Part shown: positions 8,115 through 15,136 of the stretch, piece after piece
Layout of the letters: every line of letters starts with the position of its first letter
Numbering within the stretch: position 1 is the stretch's first letter
Source of the DNA: Sulfurimonas sp. UBA6014
GTDB taxonomy: Bacteria > Campylobacterota > Campylobacteria > Campylobacterales > Sulfurimonadaceae
DNA length: 17,141 nucleotides
NCBI GenBank assembly: GCA_002428085.1
Contig: DJAA01000012.1
Location: forward strand, 942 to 18,082
Reading direction: 5' to 3'
Notes under the pieces: model-generated
What the model saw: the letters and a program-made list of their open reading frames with translations, nothing else
What the model was told of the DNA's origin: nothing
Databases searched by the model: none
Made by a program: the position numbers and the translations under genes

Positions 8115-9365
8115 TTACCACCAATATTCTAACTGTACCCCAATGTTATCACCAGCTGTTTTGTCCTCATAAAAACTTGTTCCCGCTAACCCTTTAGCAC
8201 TCTGGGTCCAGTTTGCCTGCGTGTAATACAAACGTAAAACTGGTCTCTCCCAAATACCTTTTTTAAAAGCAAATTCGAGTGCAGCCGTCGCTTTAAGAAG
8301 GGCATAGGACTCATCGTTTGTTTTATCATGTACAAGGTCATAACCCACTTCTCCAAGCAAACGCGTGTTTTTAGAAGCAAACCAATAGGGTCGCACTCCT
8401 GCTGAAAACCACTCTTTTTCTAAGTTTAAAAACTCTTTTTCGTCACTGTATTCATACACAAGATTGCTCATCACCCCAAAGCTCTCATGTTCAAAGGCGT
8501 TGTAATTGATAAAACGAAAAGTTTTTGAATCTTGTATGCTCTTAGCACTTATAAGCATGGCATCAATCAAGGGTTCTTGAAGGAAAGGAGAGTAAGCTCC
8601 CGCACCTTTTGCAACTCCCTCACCGTAAAATACAGCGGCGATATTTTCACCCTTCATGCCAAAAAGTTCTTCAAAAATTTTCGTCTCTTTATAGATAAGT
8701 CCAAGGGCATACCCATCAACCTCTCCTATATGTTGTGCCGTAATGAAAGTTTTTCCTTCTAGGTGCATATAGTTTAAAAAAAGTGTTAACTCCCCATGCT
8801 CCAACTCTTTTGCAAATCGCACATCATGACTCTGAAAAAATATCTCTTCATCGCCTGCAATCGTTTGCGGGTTTATCTTGTCGTAAATAAAACTATACGA
8901 GAGCTTTACCTCCCCTAAATCGAGATTGTTTATCCCTAAACCGTCTCCACCCATATTTAAGAAGAAAAAATCAGACATATGAGAATCATACCGTTTATAA
9001 TAACGCCGACCAATCCAAAAAGAGACACTGTTGTCAAAAATATTGGACACTTCGCTGTAGAGCTCTTCAAAGCGTAAAAATTCGACACTCTCTTCATTGG
9101 CACCCATAAAAGAGGGGCGTATCTGATTGTGCAGTACAATCCCATTTTCAAATGTGACATTTTGGAAAACTCCAAGCTCAAGCCATGTCTCACACTCGTT
9201 ACCCAAACGGTATTTTGAACCTGCTTTGGGTGCCTTAAAACAAACATTTTCTTTCTCATCATCGAGTGAAGTTTGTACCCTAACATAACCGACACTCCCC
9301 ATTTCATTCGTTACAGCAAACAAGGATACAGAGAACAAAAGAGTTAATAAGAGTATATAATTCAT
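8115..9365 (-). CDS. LamB-type (maltoporin family) outer-membrane sugar porin
   Basis: The 416-residue product has a signal peptide (MNYILLLTLLFSVSLFAV) and the LamB/ScrY family block SKYRLGNECETWLEL (50-64). C42 and C58 are 16 residues apart, as in the loop-1 disulfide of Escherichia coli LamB. Amphipathic beta strands follow, and the chain ends in LEYWW, the aromatic C terminus typical of outer-membrane barrels. LamB porins admit malto-oligosaccharides or other sugars by facilitated diffusion; the substrate here is not fixed by the sequence. The ATG at 9365 is preferred over an upstream in-frame ATG at 9434 because it directly begins the signal peptide and has AAGGGG 6 nt upstream. It is the first gene of an operon with the binding protein (12-nt gap) and the GGDEF-EAL gene. 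Such porins are not common in this mostly non-saccharolytic group. Confidence 0.9.
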   Translation of the reverse strand: MNYILLLTLLFSVSLFAVTNEMGSVGYVRVQTSLDDEKENVCFKAPKAGSKYRLGNECETWLELGVFQNVTFENGIVLHNQIRPSFMGANEESVEFLRFEELYSEVSNIFDNSVSFWIGRRYYKRYDSHMSDFFFLNMGGDGLGINNLDLGEVKLSYSFIYDKINPQTIAGDEEIFFQSHDVRFAKELEHGELTLFLNYMHLEGKTFITAQHIGEVDGYALGLIYKETKIFEELFGMKGENIAAVFYGEGVAKGAGAYSPFLQEPLIDAMLISAKSIQDSKTFRFINYNAFEHESFGVMSNLVYEYSDEKEFLNLEKEWFSAGVRPYWFASKNTRLLGEVGYDLVHDKTNDESYALLKATAALEFAFKKGIWERPVLRLYYTQANWTQSAKGLAGTSFYEDKTAGDNIGVQLEYWW

Positions 9366-9381
9366 AACTTTCCCCTTATTG

Positions 9382-9387
9382 TGTATA
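9382..9387 (-). promoter_or_regulatory. Possible -10 box of the porin operon
   Basis: On the minus strand this reads TATACA, 16 nt before the porin start codon, inside an A/T-rich stretch. No clear -35 box is visible at the usual distance, so the call is weak. Confidence 0.3.
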
Positions 9388-9400
9388 AAACTTAAACAAT

Positions 9401-9416
9401 ACCAATCATAACCAAT
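9401..9416. repeat. Short direct repeat ACCAAT x2 at 10-bp spacing
   Basis: ACCAAT occurs at 9401-9406 and again at 9411-9416, one helical turn apart, upstream of the possible porin -10 box. The placement would suit a regulator binding one face of the helix, but six-base repeats can occur by chance. Confidence 0.35.
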
Positions 9417-9431
9417 TATGAATAAAACTTC

Positions 9432-9448
9432 CACTTTTATGAAAAGTG
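9432..9448. promoter_or_regulatory. Perfect 7-3-7 palindrome, candidate operator
   Basis: The sequence CACTTTTATGAAAAGTG has two perfect 7-nt arms around ATG. It lies between the divergent porin operon and methyltransferase-asnB genes. It covers the likely -35 area of the rightward promoter, whose TATAAT begins 15 nt further on, and is about 67 nt upstream of the porin start. It has no U run, so it is unlikely to be a terminator. The binding regulator is unknown. Confidence 0.5.
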
Positions 9449-9462
9449 CGCAACATCAGTTA

Positions 9463-9468
9463 TATAAT
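9463..9468 (+). promoter_or_regulatory. -10 box (TATAAT) of the methyltransferase-asnB unit
   Basis: A consensus TATAAT lies 24 nt upstream of the methyltransferase start. A good ribosome site (AAAGGAG, 9482-9488) follows, ending 4 nt before ATG. The matching -35 area overlaps the palindrome at 9432-9448. Confidence 0.6.
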
Positions 9469-9492
9469 ACACCCTACGAATAAAGGAGCCTT

Positions 9493-10065
9493 ATGCCGCG
9501 TATTGACAGTGAAAAGTTTTACACCTCCGCTTTAGCTCTTTATGGTGAAACGGCGCAGGGTGTCAATTGGACGTCATCACAAACGCAAAACATACGATTT
9601 GAGGTTCTTTTGCAAATGTTGCCGCATGATGTAAGTACGCTTAGTCTGGCAGATGCTGGCTGTGGTTTTGGAGATTTGTATCTGTACATGAAGCAAAAAC
9701 CAAAAAAATATATCGGCATAGACTCGCTCTCTTGCATGTGTGCCATCGCGGCTAAAAAAACAGGCGCGCAAATCATCACTGCCGATGTTTGCAAAGATGC
9801 TCTTCCGCACGCTGATTATTACCTCTGCAGCGGAGCGATGAACATTTTGGATGTGTTTGAAACCTATCAGTTTATTCGTAACTGCTTCTTGGCATGTCAA
9901 AGCGGTTTTCTCTTCAATGTGCTTCATGGAGACAAACAAAGCAAAACGTACAATTACTTCTCCACAAGCCAGATACAAACCATAGCAAAAGAGCTCCAAG
10001 TAAGAGAGGTGAAGATGAGAATGGACTATTTAGCAAACGATATCACCGTGGGATTTTTCAAGTAA
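9493..10065 (+). CDS. Small class I SAM-dependent methyltransferase
   Basis: The product has 190 residues with a Rossmann methyltransferase core. Motif I is LADAGCGFGDLYLYM (from residue 52), the acidic end of strand 2 is YIGIDSL (D77), and a later AQIITADV strand fits the adenine-binding region. No signal peptide or membrane segment is visible. The substrate cannot be inferred. The start has a strong AAAGGAG site. The gene overlaps asnB by 1 nt (TAATG), which suggests coupled translation and perhaps joint action, for example on an amidated or methylated cell-surface sugar or peptide. That link is inference from context only. Confidence 0.85.
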   Translation: MPRIDSEKFYTSALALYGETAQGVNWTSSQTQNIRFEVLLQMLPHDVSTLSLADAGCGFGDLYLYMKQKPKKYIGIDSLSCMCAIAAKKTGAQIITADVCKDALPHADYYLCSGAMNILDVFETYQFIRNCFLACQSGFLFNVLHGDKQSKTYNYFSTSQIQTIAKELQVREVKMRMDYLANDITVGFFK

Positions 10066-11873
10066 TGTGCGGCATTTTTGGGATACTCGGCAATTATGAC
10101 GAAGCAAAAGCGAGGCTGGCTCTCTCTAAACTCTCCCATAGAGGACCAGACTACTGCGGCATTGTAGAGAGTCAAAACCTCTTTTTTGCACACCAAAGAC
10201 TCAGCATACAAGATGTAAACGTTCGCGCACACCAACCGATGCAGTATGAAAAAATTCTCCTCTCATTTAACGGAGAGATTTACAACTTTAAAGAGTTAAA
10301 AAATGAGCTCTCTTACGAGTTTGAGTTTCTAACCCAAAGTGACAGCGAGGTCATCATCGCCGCATATCTCAAATGGGGCGTAAATTTTGTCCACCATTTA
10401 CGCGGTATGTTCGCCATCGCCCTGCTTGATGCGCAAACACTCTACCTTTTTCGTGACAGATTGGGGAAAAAACCGCTTTTTTATATGGACCAAAACGCCA
10501 CTTTTTACTTTAGTTCAGAGATAAAAGGGCTTACTCCTTTTTTAAATAAACATGAGCTCAACGACGATGCACTCATGAGTTATCTCTCCTATTTAGCCCC
10601 GACTCCACCGCATACTTTTTTTAAGGGGATACAAAAATTAGCCGCTGGCGAGTATCTGATATACAAAAATGGGGCTTTGCAGATACAAAAATATTTTGAT
10701 TTGCTTGCTACAAAACCAAATATCATCACCGACAAACATGAGGCTGCTCTCTTGCTGGAGGGTTTGCTTGAGGAGTCTATACATATGCGCCTTGAGGCAG
10801 ATGTCCCTATGGCTTCACTCCTCTCAGGCGGTATAGACAGTGCCACGATTAACTACTACGCACGCAAAAAGGGGGTAAATCTTCACACGTACACGCTTGG
10901 GTACAAAGAGTTTGCAAAGTACGATGAACGCGAAAACGCAAGACAAAGTGCGGAGTTTTTGGGACTTCAAAACACACAAATAGCAATCAACCAAGATGAC
11001 TTTATGTCTGCATGCACAAGCGTTTTAGACATCCTTGATGAACCGCTTAATGACCCCGCTGCAGTGCCGCTTTATCTCCTTTTTGAGCGTATCAAAAAAG
11101 ATGGCTACAAAGTGGTTTTTAGCGGAGAGGGAAGCGATGAACTGTTTTTGGGGTATCGACAATATTTTGAGTACCTTGGAATAGAAAAAGCTTCGAGCCT
11201 TGCGCACAAAAACTGGCTCAAAAAGTACTTCCATGCCAACTTCTCCATGAACCGTGAGTGGGAGTGGTACAAACGGATTTTTGATGAGACTCTTTTGTTT
11301 CGCACCTCAGGTGACAAGTTTACCGATAGGCAAAAAAACAGCCTTATGCACCGCCATGTCAAAGATAACGCATCACTCAAATACCTCCAACCCTACCGCG
11401 ATATTTACGAGGCGTCAGGACATAAAGATGAGAGCATTTGGTACAGCTACATAGACCTAAACCTCTTTCAAGCCGAGCACTTTTTAACAAAACTTGACCG
11501 TGTCAGTATGGCACATGGCGTCGAATCTCGAACCCCTTTTTTAGACCATAAACTCGCAAGCGCAATCTTTAGCATCGCACCAAAACTTCGCTATGAAGAG
11601 GGTGTCACCAAGTCGCTTTTAAAAACAATCATGAACGATAAACTAAGCCAAACAATACTCAAACGCAAGAAAAAAGGTTTCTCAAACCCTTACATGGAGT
11701 ACCTCATCAACTCCAAACAAATCGAGCTCATCCAAGAGGTAAACAAACAAACCAGAATGTTCAAAACCAAAGAGCTTGAGAGCTATATCGCCACCGCCTC
11801 AAACGGAGGCTTCAAACAACATGTCTGGGGACTCTATGTCCTAAGCGTTTGGCTGAAAAAATGGATGCTGTAG
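10065..11873 (+). CDS. asnB: Asparagine synthetase, glutamine-hydrolysing
   Basis: The product has 602 residues, near the usual length for the family. The ATG at 10065 is chosen because it places the catalytic Cys at position 2 (MCGIFGILG), as needed after Met removal. Any longer frame would bury this nucleophile. The N-terminal class II glutaminase domain shows SHRGPD, QRLSI and FNGEIYN (68-74). The C-terminal synthetase domain has the ATP-pyrophosphatase loop LSGGIDSA (253-260), FSGEGSDELFLGY and DRVSMAHGVESRTPFLDH. It makes asparagine, or amidates a related carboxylate, from aspartate, glutamine and ATP. AsnB paralogues also occur in surface-polysaccharide and natural-product loci, so primary asparagine synthesis is likely but not certain. 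It is coupled to the upstream methyltransferase gene. No clear terminator follows. Confidence 0.95.
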   Translation: MCGIFGILGNYDEAKARLALSKLSHRGPDYCGIVESQNLFFAHQRLSIQDVNVRAHQPMQYEKILLSFNGEIYNFKELKNELSYEFEFLTQSDSEVIIAAYLKWGVNFVHHLRGMFAIALLDAQTLYLFRDRLGKKPLFYMDQNATFYFSSEIKGLTPFLNKHELNDDALMSYLSYLAPTPPHTFFKGIQKLAAGEYLIYKNGALQIQKYFDLLATKPNIITDKHEAALLLEGLLEESIHMRLEADVPMASLLSGGIDSATINYYARKKGVNLHTYTLGYKEFAKYDERENARQSAEFLGLQNTQIAINQDDFMSACTSVLDILDEPLNDPAAVPLYLLFERIKKDGYKVVFSGEGSDELFLGYRQYFEYLGIEKASSLAHKNWLKKYFHANFSMNREWEWYKRIFDETLLFRTSGDKFTDRQKNSLMHRHVKDNASLKYLQPYRDIYEASGHKDESIWYSYIDLNLFQAEHFLTKLDRVSMAHGVESRTPFLDHKLASAIFSIAPKLRYEEGVTKSLLKTIMNDKLSQTILKRKKKGFSNPYMEYLINSKQIELIQEVNKQTRMFKTKELESYIATASNGGFKQHVWGLYVLSVWLKKWML

Positions 11874-11928
11874 AGGATACAGTATTCTGCTTGGCGCTCT
11901 TTATAAAATCTTGATGTCTTGAAACTTT

Positions 11929-11963
11929 TATTGATAAATTATTGATATTGAATGAACTATAAT
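11929..11963 (+). promoter_or_regulatory. Promoter region of the potassium operon, with TATTGAT direct repeat and TATAAT
   Basis: A consensus TATAAT lies at 11958-11963, about 31 nt before the first small ORF. Upstream, TATTGAT occurs at 11929-11935 and 11940-11946, 11 bp apart, about where an OmpR-type regulator would bind next to RNA polymerase. Autoregulation by the KdpE-like protein encoded downstream is plausible, but the repeats are A/T-rich and could be chance. Confidence 0.5.
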
Positions 11964-11993
11964 AAAACATAAATTTAGAACAAGGATATCTTT

Positions 11994-12074
11994 ATGGGAA
12001 CATTAGATATTGTCATGCTCGTCATAATCGCCATTTTAACAATTGCACTTCTTATCGCACTGCCAAGAGCCTAA
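11994..12074 (+). CDS. 26-residue hydrophobic membrane peptide, KdpF-like in size and place
   Basis: The peptide starts MGTLDIVMLVIIAILTIALL and ends IALPRA: one hydrophobic helix with a charged tail. AAGGA at 11982-11986 stands 7 nt before the ATG. The TAA stop shares its last A with the ATG of the histidine kinase gene (TAATG), so expression is probably coupled. In Escherichia coli, KdpF is a 29-residue single-helix peptide that stabilises the KdpABC complex. Here no kdpABC genes are present, so homology to KdpF cannot be claimed. It may be a membrane partner of the kinase or of the KtrB-like channel subunit. Such a gene is easily missed because of its length. Confidence 0.7.
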   Translation: MGTLDIVMLVIIAILTIALLIALPRA

Positions 12075-13105
12075 TGAAAAACTCTACGCTGAAGTATGGA
12101 ACATACTCTTTTATTTTAAAAGCTTTAACTATTTTAGCTGTCATAACGCTTATCAGCCACGTTTTTGGTGCTTACTTAGACATCATCAACATTGGTTTGA
12201 TTCACATCATTCCCGTGGTGGTCGTGGCAATTCACGGAAATATGAAAGCGACTATTTTCATCACTCTTTTGAGTGTGGTTTTTTTTAATTTCCTCTACAT
12301 TCCTCCGCTTTACAGCTTTAATGTTCATGATGAGCTTTATTTATGGAGCTTTGGCATCTTTGCTGCTGTGGGGTGGATTGTCACTGTTCAGGCTAAAAAC
12401 TTGATGAAGCAAACCAAACAAAACGAACTTCGGGAGAGTCTGCTTCACATCATTTCTCATGATTTACGCACACCACTCTCGACCATTCACGGAACAATCA
12501 ACCTTATTTTGTCCAACAGCGACATGGAAAAAAACAGCATAAAAAACCTTCTTGAAGACATAAACTACGCCTCTTTGAGAATGAAAAGATTGATTGCAAA
12601 TCTTCTTGATAGCACAAGACTCTCAAGCGGTGATATAAATCTCAAACTGGAGTGGTGCGATTTTGAGGACATCGTCGGTGTCGCGTTGGAGGAGTTTTCG
12701 CAAATACAAAAAGATGAGCTTTTGGAGATAAAAATAGATGAAATGGGGCTATTTTGGGGCGACAATACTCTTCTAACTCAGCTCATCATCAATCTGTTTG
12801 ACAACGCTTTTAAATATTCCAAAGAAAACACAAAGATAAAACTCCTTATCATACATGACAAAACTTTTGTAAAAATCAAAATTTTTAACAAGAGTGACTA
12901 TATCAATAAAGTGAAATTGAAAAATATTTTTGACAAGTTTTACCGCTTTGAAGATACAAACGATATATCAGGAAGTGGGATAGGTTTAGCCATTTGTAAA
13001 AGCATCGTTACCCTTCATGGAGGGACTATAAAAGCTCTCTCTGAGGATGAGGGCATGCTTATAGAGGTTCGTTTACCTATCCTTAAAAAGGCAAAATTAC
13101 TATGA
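12074..13105 (+). CDS. Short KdpD-like sensor histidine kinase without the KdpD/USP cytoplasmic domains
   Basis: The 343-residue protein starts with four membrane helices (about 14-32, 38-54, 58-78 and 88-106), matching the DUF4118 region of KdpD. A phosphoacceptor domain follows with H129 in ISHDLRTPLS, then an ATPase domain with N box LIINLFDNAFKYS and G2 box GSGIGLAI. Escherichia coli KdpD is about 900 residues, with N-terminal KdpD and USP domains that this protein lacks. The G1 box, normally DxGxG, is replaced by FNKSDYIN, so nucleotide binding may differ from typical kinases. The gene overlaps both the small peptide gene (1 nt) and the response regulator gene (ATGA). Sensing probably depends on the membrane domain, responding to potassium, turgor or a membrane partner. 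Confidence 0.9.
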   Translation: MKNSTLKYGTYSFILKALTILAVITLISHVFGAYLDIINIGLIHIIPVVVVAIHGNMKATIFITLLSVVFFNFLYIPPLYSFNVHDELYLWSFGIFAAVGWIVTVQAKNLMKQTKQNELRESLLHIISHDLRTPLSTIHGTINLILSNSDMEKNSIKNLLEDINYASLRMKRLIANLLDSTRLSSGDINLKLEWCDFEDIVGVALEEFSQIQKDELLEIKIDEMGLFWGDNTLLTQLIINLFDNAFKYSKENTKIKLLIIHDKTFVKIKIFNKSDYINKVKLKNIFDKFYRFEDTNDISGSGIGLAICKSIVTLHGGTIKALSEDEGMLIEVRLPILKKAKLL

Positions 13106-13794
13106 ATAATTATCTGATTCAAATCGTAGAGGATGACCCCTCTGTAAAAAAATTGCTAGAAATCACTTTTAAAGAGTACCAATTTAAATCTGTCTCCTGC
13201 GAGAGTAAAAAAAGTGCCTTTGGGATGTTTCTAGGGCATAATCCCGACTTACTTATCGTTGATTTGGGTTTGCCTGATGGCGACGGAAAAGAGTTTATAA
13301 AACAGATTCGTGAAATATCAAAACTCCCCATCATTGTCCTCTCAGCCAGACATGACGAGCGAGAAATAGTCGCTGCACTTGACGCGGGTGCGGATGATTA
13401 CATCACAAAACCATTTTCCGTCAACGAACTTCTTGCCCGCATTCGGGCCAATCTCAGACGAAAAATAAACGAAGAAAACATCTCTGACACCATCACCTGC
13501 GGAGCACTGGAGATGAACATCGCTTCAAGAGATATATTCTTTAAAAAAGAGCCGCTCAAACTCACGCCTATCGAGTACGAGTTGCTCAAATATTTTATTC
13601 TCAACACAAACAAAACACTCACACACAAACAAATACTTAAAGAAGTTTGGGGTGTTGGGTATCAAAATGAAATGCAGTATCTCAGAACTTATGTCAATGC
13701 GCTGAGAAAAAAAATAGAGCAAAACAGCACAAGACCAACCTATATAAAAACAGAATCAGGTATAGGCTACAGATTTAACTGCAATAACGAATAA
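13102..13794 (+). CDS. KdpE-like OmpR-family response regulator
   Basis: The 230-residue protein has a receiver domain with acidic pair E10-D11-D12, phosphoacceptor D54 (IVDLGLPDGDG), S81 (VLSAR) and K103 (ITKPF), so phosphorylation should work. A C-terminal winged helix follows (LKLTPIEYELLKYF, LTHKQILKEVWG, YLRTYVNALRKKIE, GIGYRF). Wording of these blocks is close to the KdpE branch, including VWGxGY...QYLRxYV. It overlaps the kinase gene by 4 nt and precedes the transporter gene by 13 nt. It is therefore the natural partner of the kinase and the likely activator of the downstream potassium genes. Confidence 0.93.
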   Translation: MNNYLIQIVEDDPSVKKLLEITFKEYQFKSVSCESKKSAFGMFLGHNPDLLIVDLGLPDGDGKEFIKQIREISKLPIIVLSARHDEREIVAALDAGADDYITKPFSVNELLARIRANLRRKINEENISDTITCGALEMNIASRDIFFKKEPLKLTPIEYELLKYFILNTNKTLTHKQILKEVWGVGYQNEMQYLRTYVNALRKKIEQNSTRPTYIKTESGIGYRFNCNNE

Positions 13795-13807
13795 AAAGGA
13801 GAAAAGT

Positions 13808-15136
13808 GTGCAAACTCAAGATATTAAGATAATTTTTTTCAGCTTTGTAATTTTGATTTTTATCGGTACGTCACTTTTACTGCTACCCTTTTCGCATACC
13901 ACCGATTTAGGGGTCGTTGATGCCATCTTTACCGCTACCTCGGCTGTTTGTGTCACGGGGCTTATTGTCAAAGATACTGCTTCAGACTTTACCCTTTTTG
14001 GGCAAGCGGTTATTCTCACTCTTATACAAATAGGCGGCATCGGTTATATGAGTGCGGTTACATTTATAGCGGTTATGCGTGGCAAAAGGCTTAGCTATCG
14101 CGACCGTCTTATCCTCAAAGAGTCGCTCAATTACCCTGGTGTAAGCGGAATTTTTCGTTTTTTGAAAATTGTTTTTGCCAGCATCATCATCATAGAAAGT
14201 ATTGGAACTCTTATTTTAACGCTAAGATTTTGGGTCGATATGCCGTTTTTAGAGGCATTATGGTATGGTTTTTTTCATGCTATCTCCGCTTTTAACAATG
14301 CAGGATTTTCTCTCTTTAGTACAAATCTCATGGAATATCATAATGATTTTGTTATCAATGTAACGATTCCTCTGCTCATTATCATCGGAGGGCTTGGGTA
14401 TATTGTTGTCTTGGAGCTCTATAACTACAAAAGAAAATCGCTCACACGCCTCTCAACGCACACAAAAATCGTCCTCTGGACATCGGCCGTCATGATACTC
14501 GCAGGGATGGCGATTGTTCTCTCACTTGAGTGGAATAATCCTGCCTCTTTGGGCGATAAAGGAGTTATTGAAAAAATCGCATCAGCATGGTTTGTCTCGG
14601 TCAATTACCGCACAGCAGGCTTTAATACGCTCGATTTTTCTACACTCAACGACTCAAGTCTCTTTTTTGGAACAATTTTTATGATGAGTGGCGGAAGTCC
14701 CGGAGGCACGGCAGGAGGCATCAAAACCACAGTGATTGCACTCGCGCTCATCGGTGTCTGGTTTACGCTGCGGGGACAAAACAATCCACACATTTTTCGT
14801 CGCAGTCTTGCTCCGTATCAGATAAATAAAGCGTATGCAATTATTTTTATCGCATCGTTTTATGTTTTAATCTCAACCGTTATTTTAAATGAAAGTGAAA
14901 AACTCCATTTTGTCCGCACTCTTTTTGAAACCTGCTCTGCTTTTGCCACAGTGGGCATCTCTACAGGCAACGGCGGCGTGCTCAGTTACAGTGCACTTTT
15001 TAGTGATGTAGGAAAATTCAATATTATATTTTTAATGCTCATGGGGCGGATTGGTGTTTTTGCTTTTACAGTGGTTATCGTAGGAAAAGCGGTGCAAACC
15101 CGCATTAAATATGCTCAAGCGAAGGTAATATTATGA
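13808..15136 (+). CDS. ktrB: Potassium uptake channel subunit, KtrB/TrkH family
   Basis: The 442-residue protein has the four-fold membrane-pore-membrane plan of the Trk/Ktr/HKT superfamily. The four selectivity loops can be read as TSAVCVTGL, SAFNNAGFS, NYRTAGFNT and SAFATVGISTG, each with the key Gly. The Gly-rich gating loop in the third repeat is SGGSPGGTAGGIKTT. The length fits KtrB better than the longer TrkH. It starts with GTG; AAGGAG (13796-13801) lies 6 nt upstream and an overlapping GTG at 13806 is out of frame. It brings K+ into the cell, driven by ion gradients, and needs the RCK subunit encoded by the next gene, which it overlaps by 4 nt (ATGA). Confidence 0.95.
   Translation: MQTQDIKIIFFSFVILIFIGTSLLLLPFSHTTDLGVVDAIFTATSAVCVTGLIVKDTASDFTLFGQAVILTLIQIGGIGYMSAVTFIAVMRGKRLSYRDRLILKESLNYPGVSGIFRFLKIVFASIIIIESIGTLILTLRFWVDMPFLEALWYGFFHAISAFNNAGFSLFSTNLMEYHNDFVINVTIPLLIIIGGLGYIVVLELYNYKRKSLTRLSTHTKIVLWTSAVMILAGMAIVLSLEWNNPASLGDKGVIEKIASAWFVSVNYRTAGFNTLDFSTLNDSSLFFGTIFMMSGGSPGGTAGGIKTTVIALALIGVWFTLRGQNNPHIFRRSLAPYQINKAYAIIFIASFYVLISTVILNESEKLHFVRTLFETCSAFATVGISTGNGGVLSYSALFSDVGKFNIIFLMLMGRIGVFAFTVVIVGKAVQTRIKYAQAKVIL

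Noticed and set aside
9366..9434. Upstream ATG at 9434 for the LamB-type porin
   Set aside because: It would put 23 residues before a well-formed signal peptide; the ATG at 9365 has AAGGGG at a good distance.
9894..10064. Longer N terminus for asnB
   Set aside because: It would overlap the methyltransferase gene and bury the catalytic Cys that must follow the initiator Met.
11868..11888. Terminator after asnB (CTGTA...TACAG)
   Set aside because: The stem is only 5 bp and no T run follows.
12043..12288. 81-codon plus-strand frame over the start of the kinase gene
   Set aside because: It lies out of frame over the small peptide and kinase genes, has implausible composition, and shows no ribosome site.
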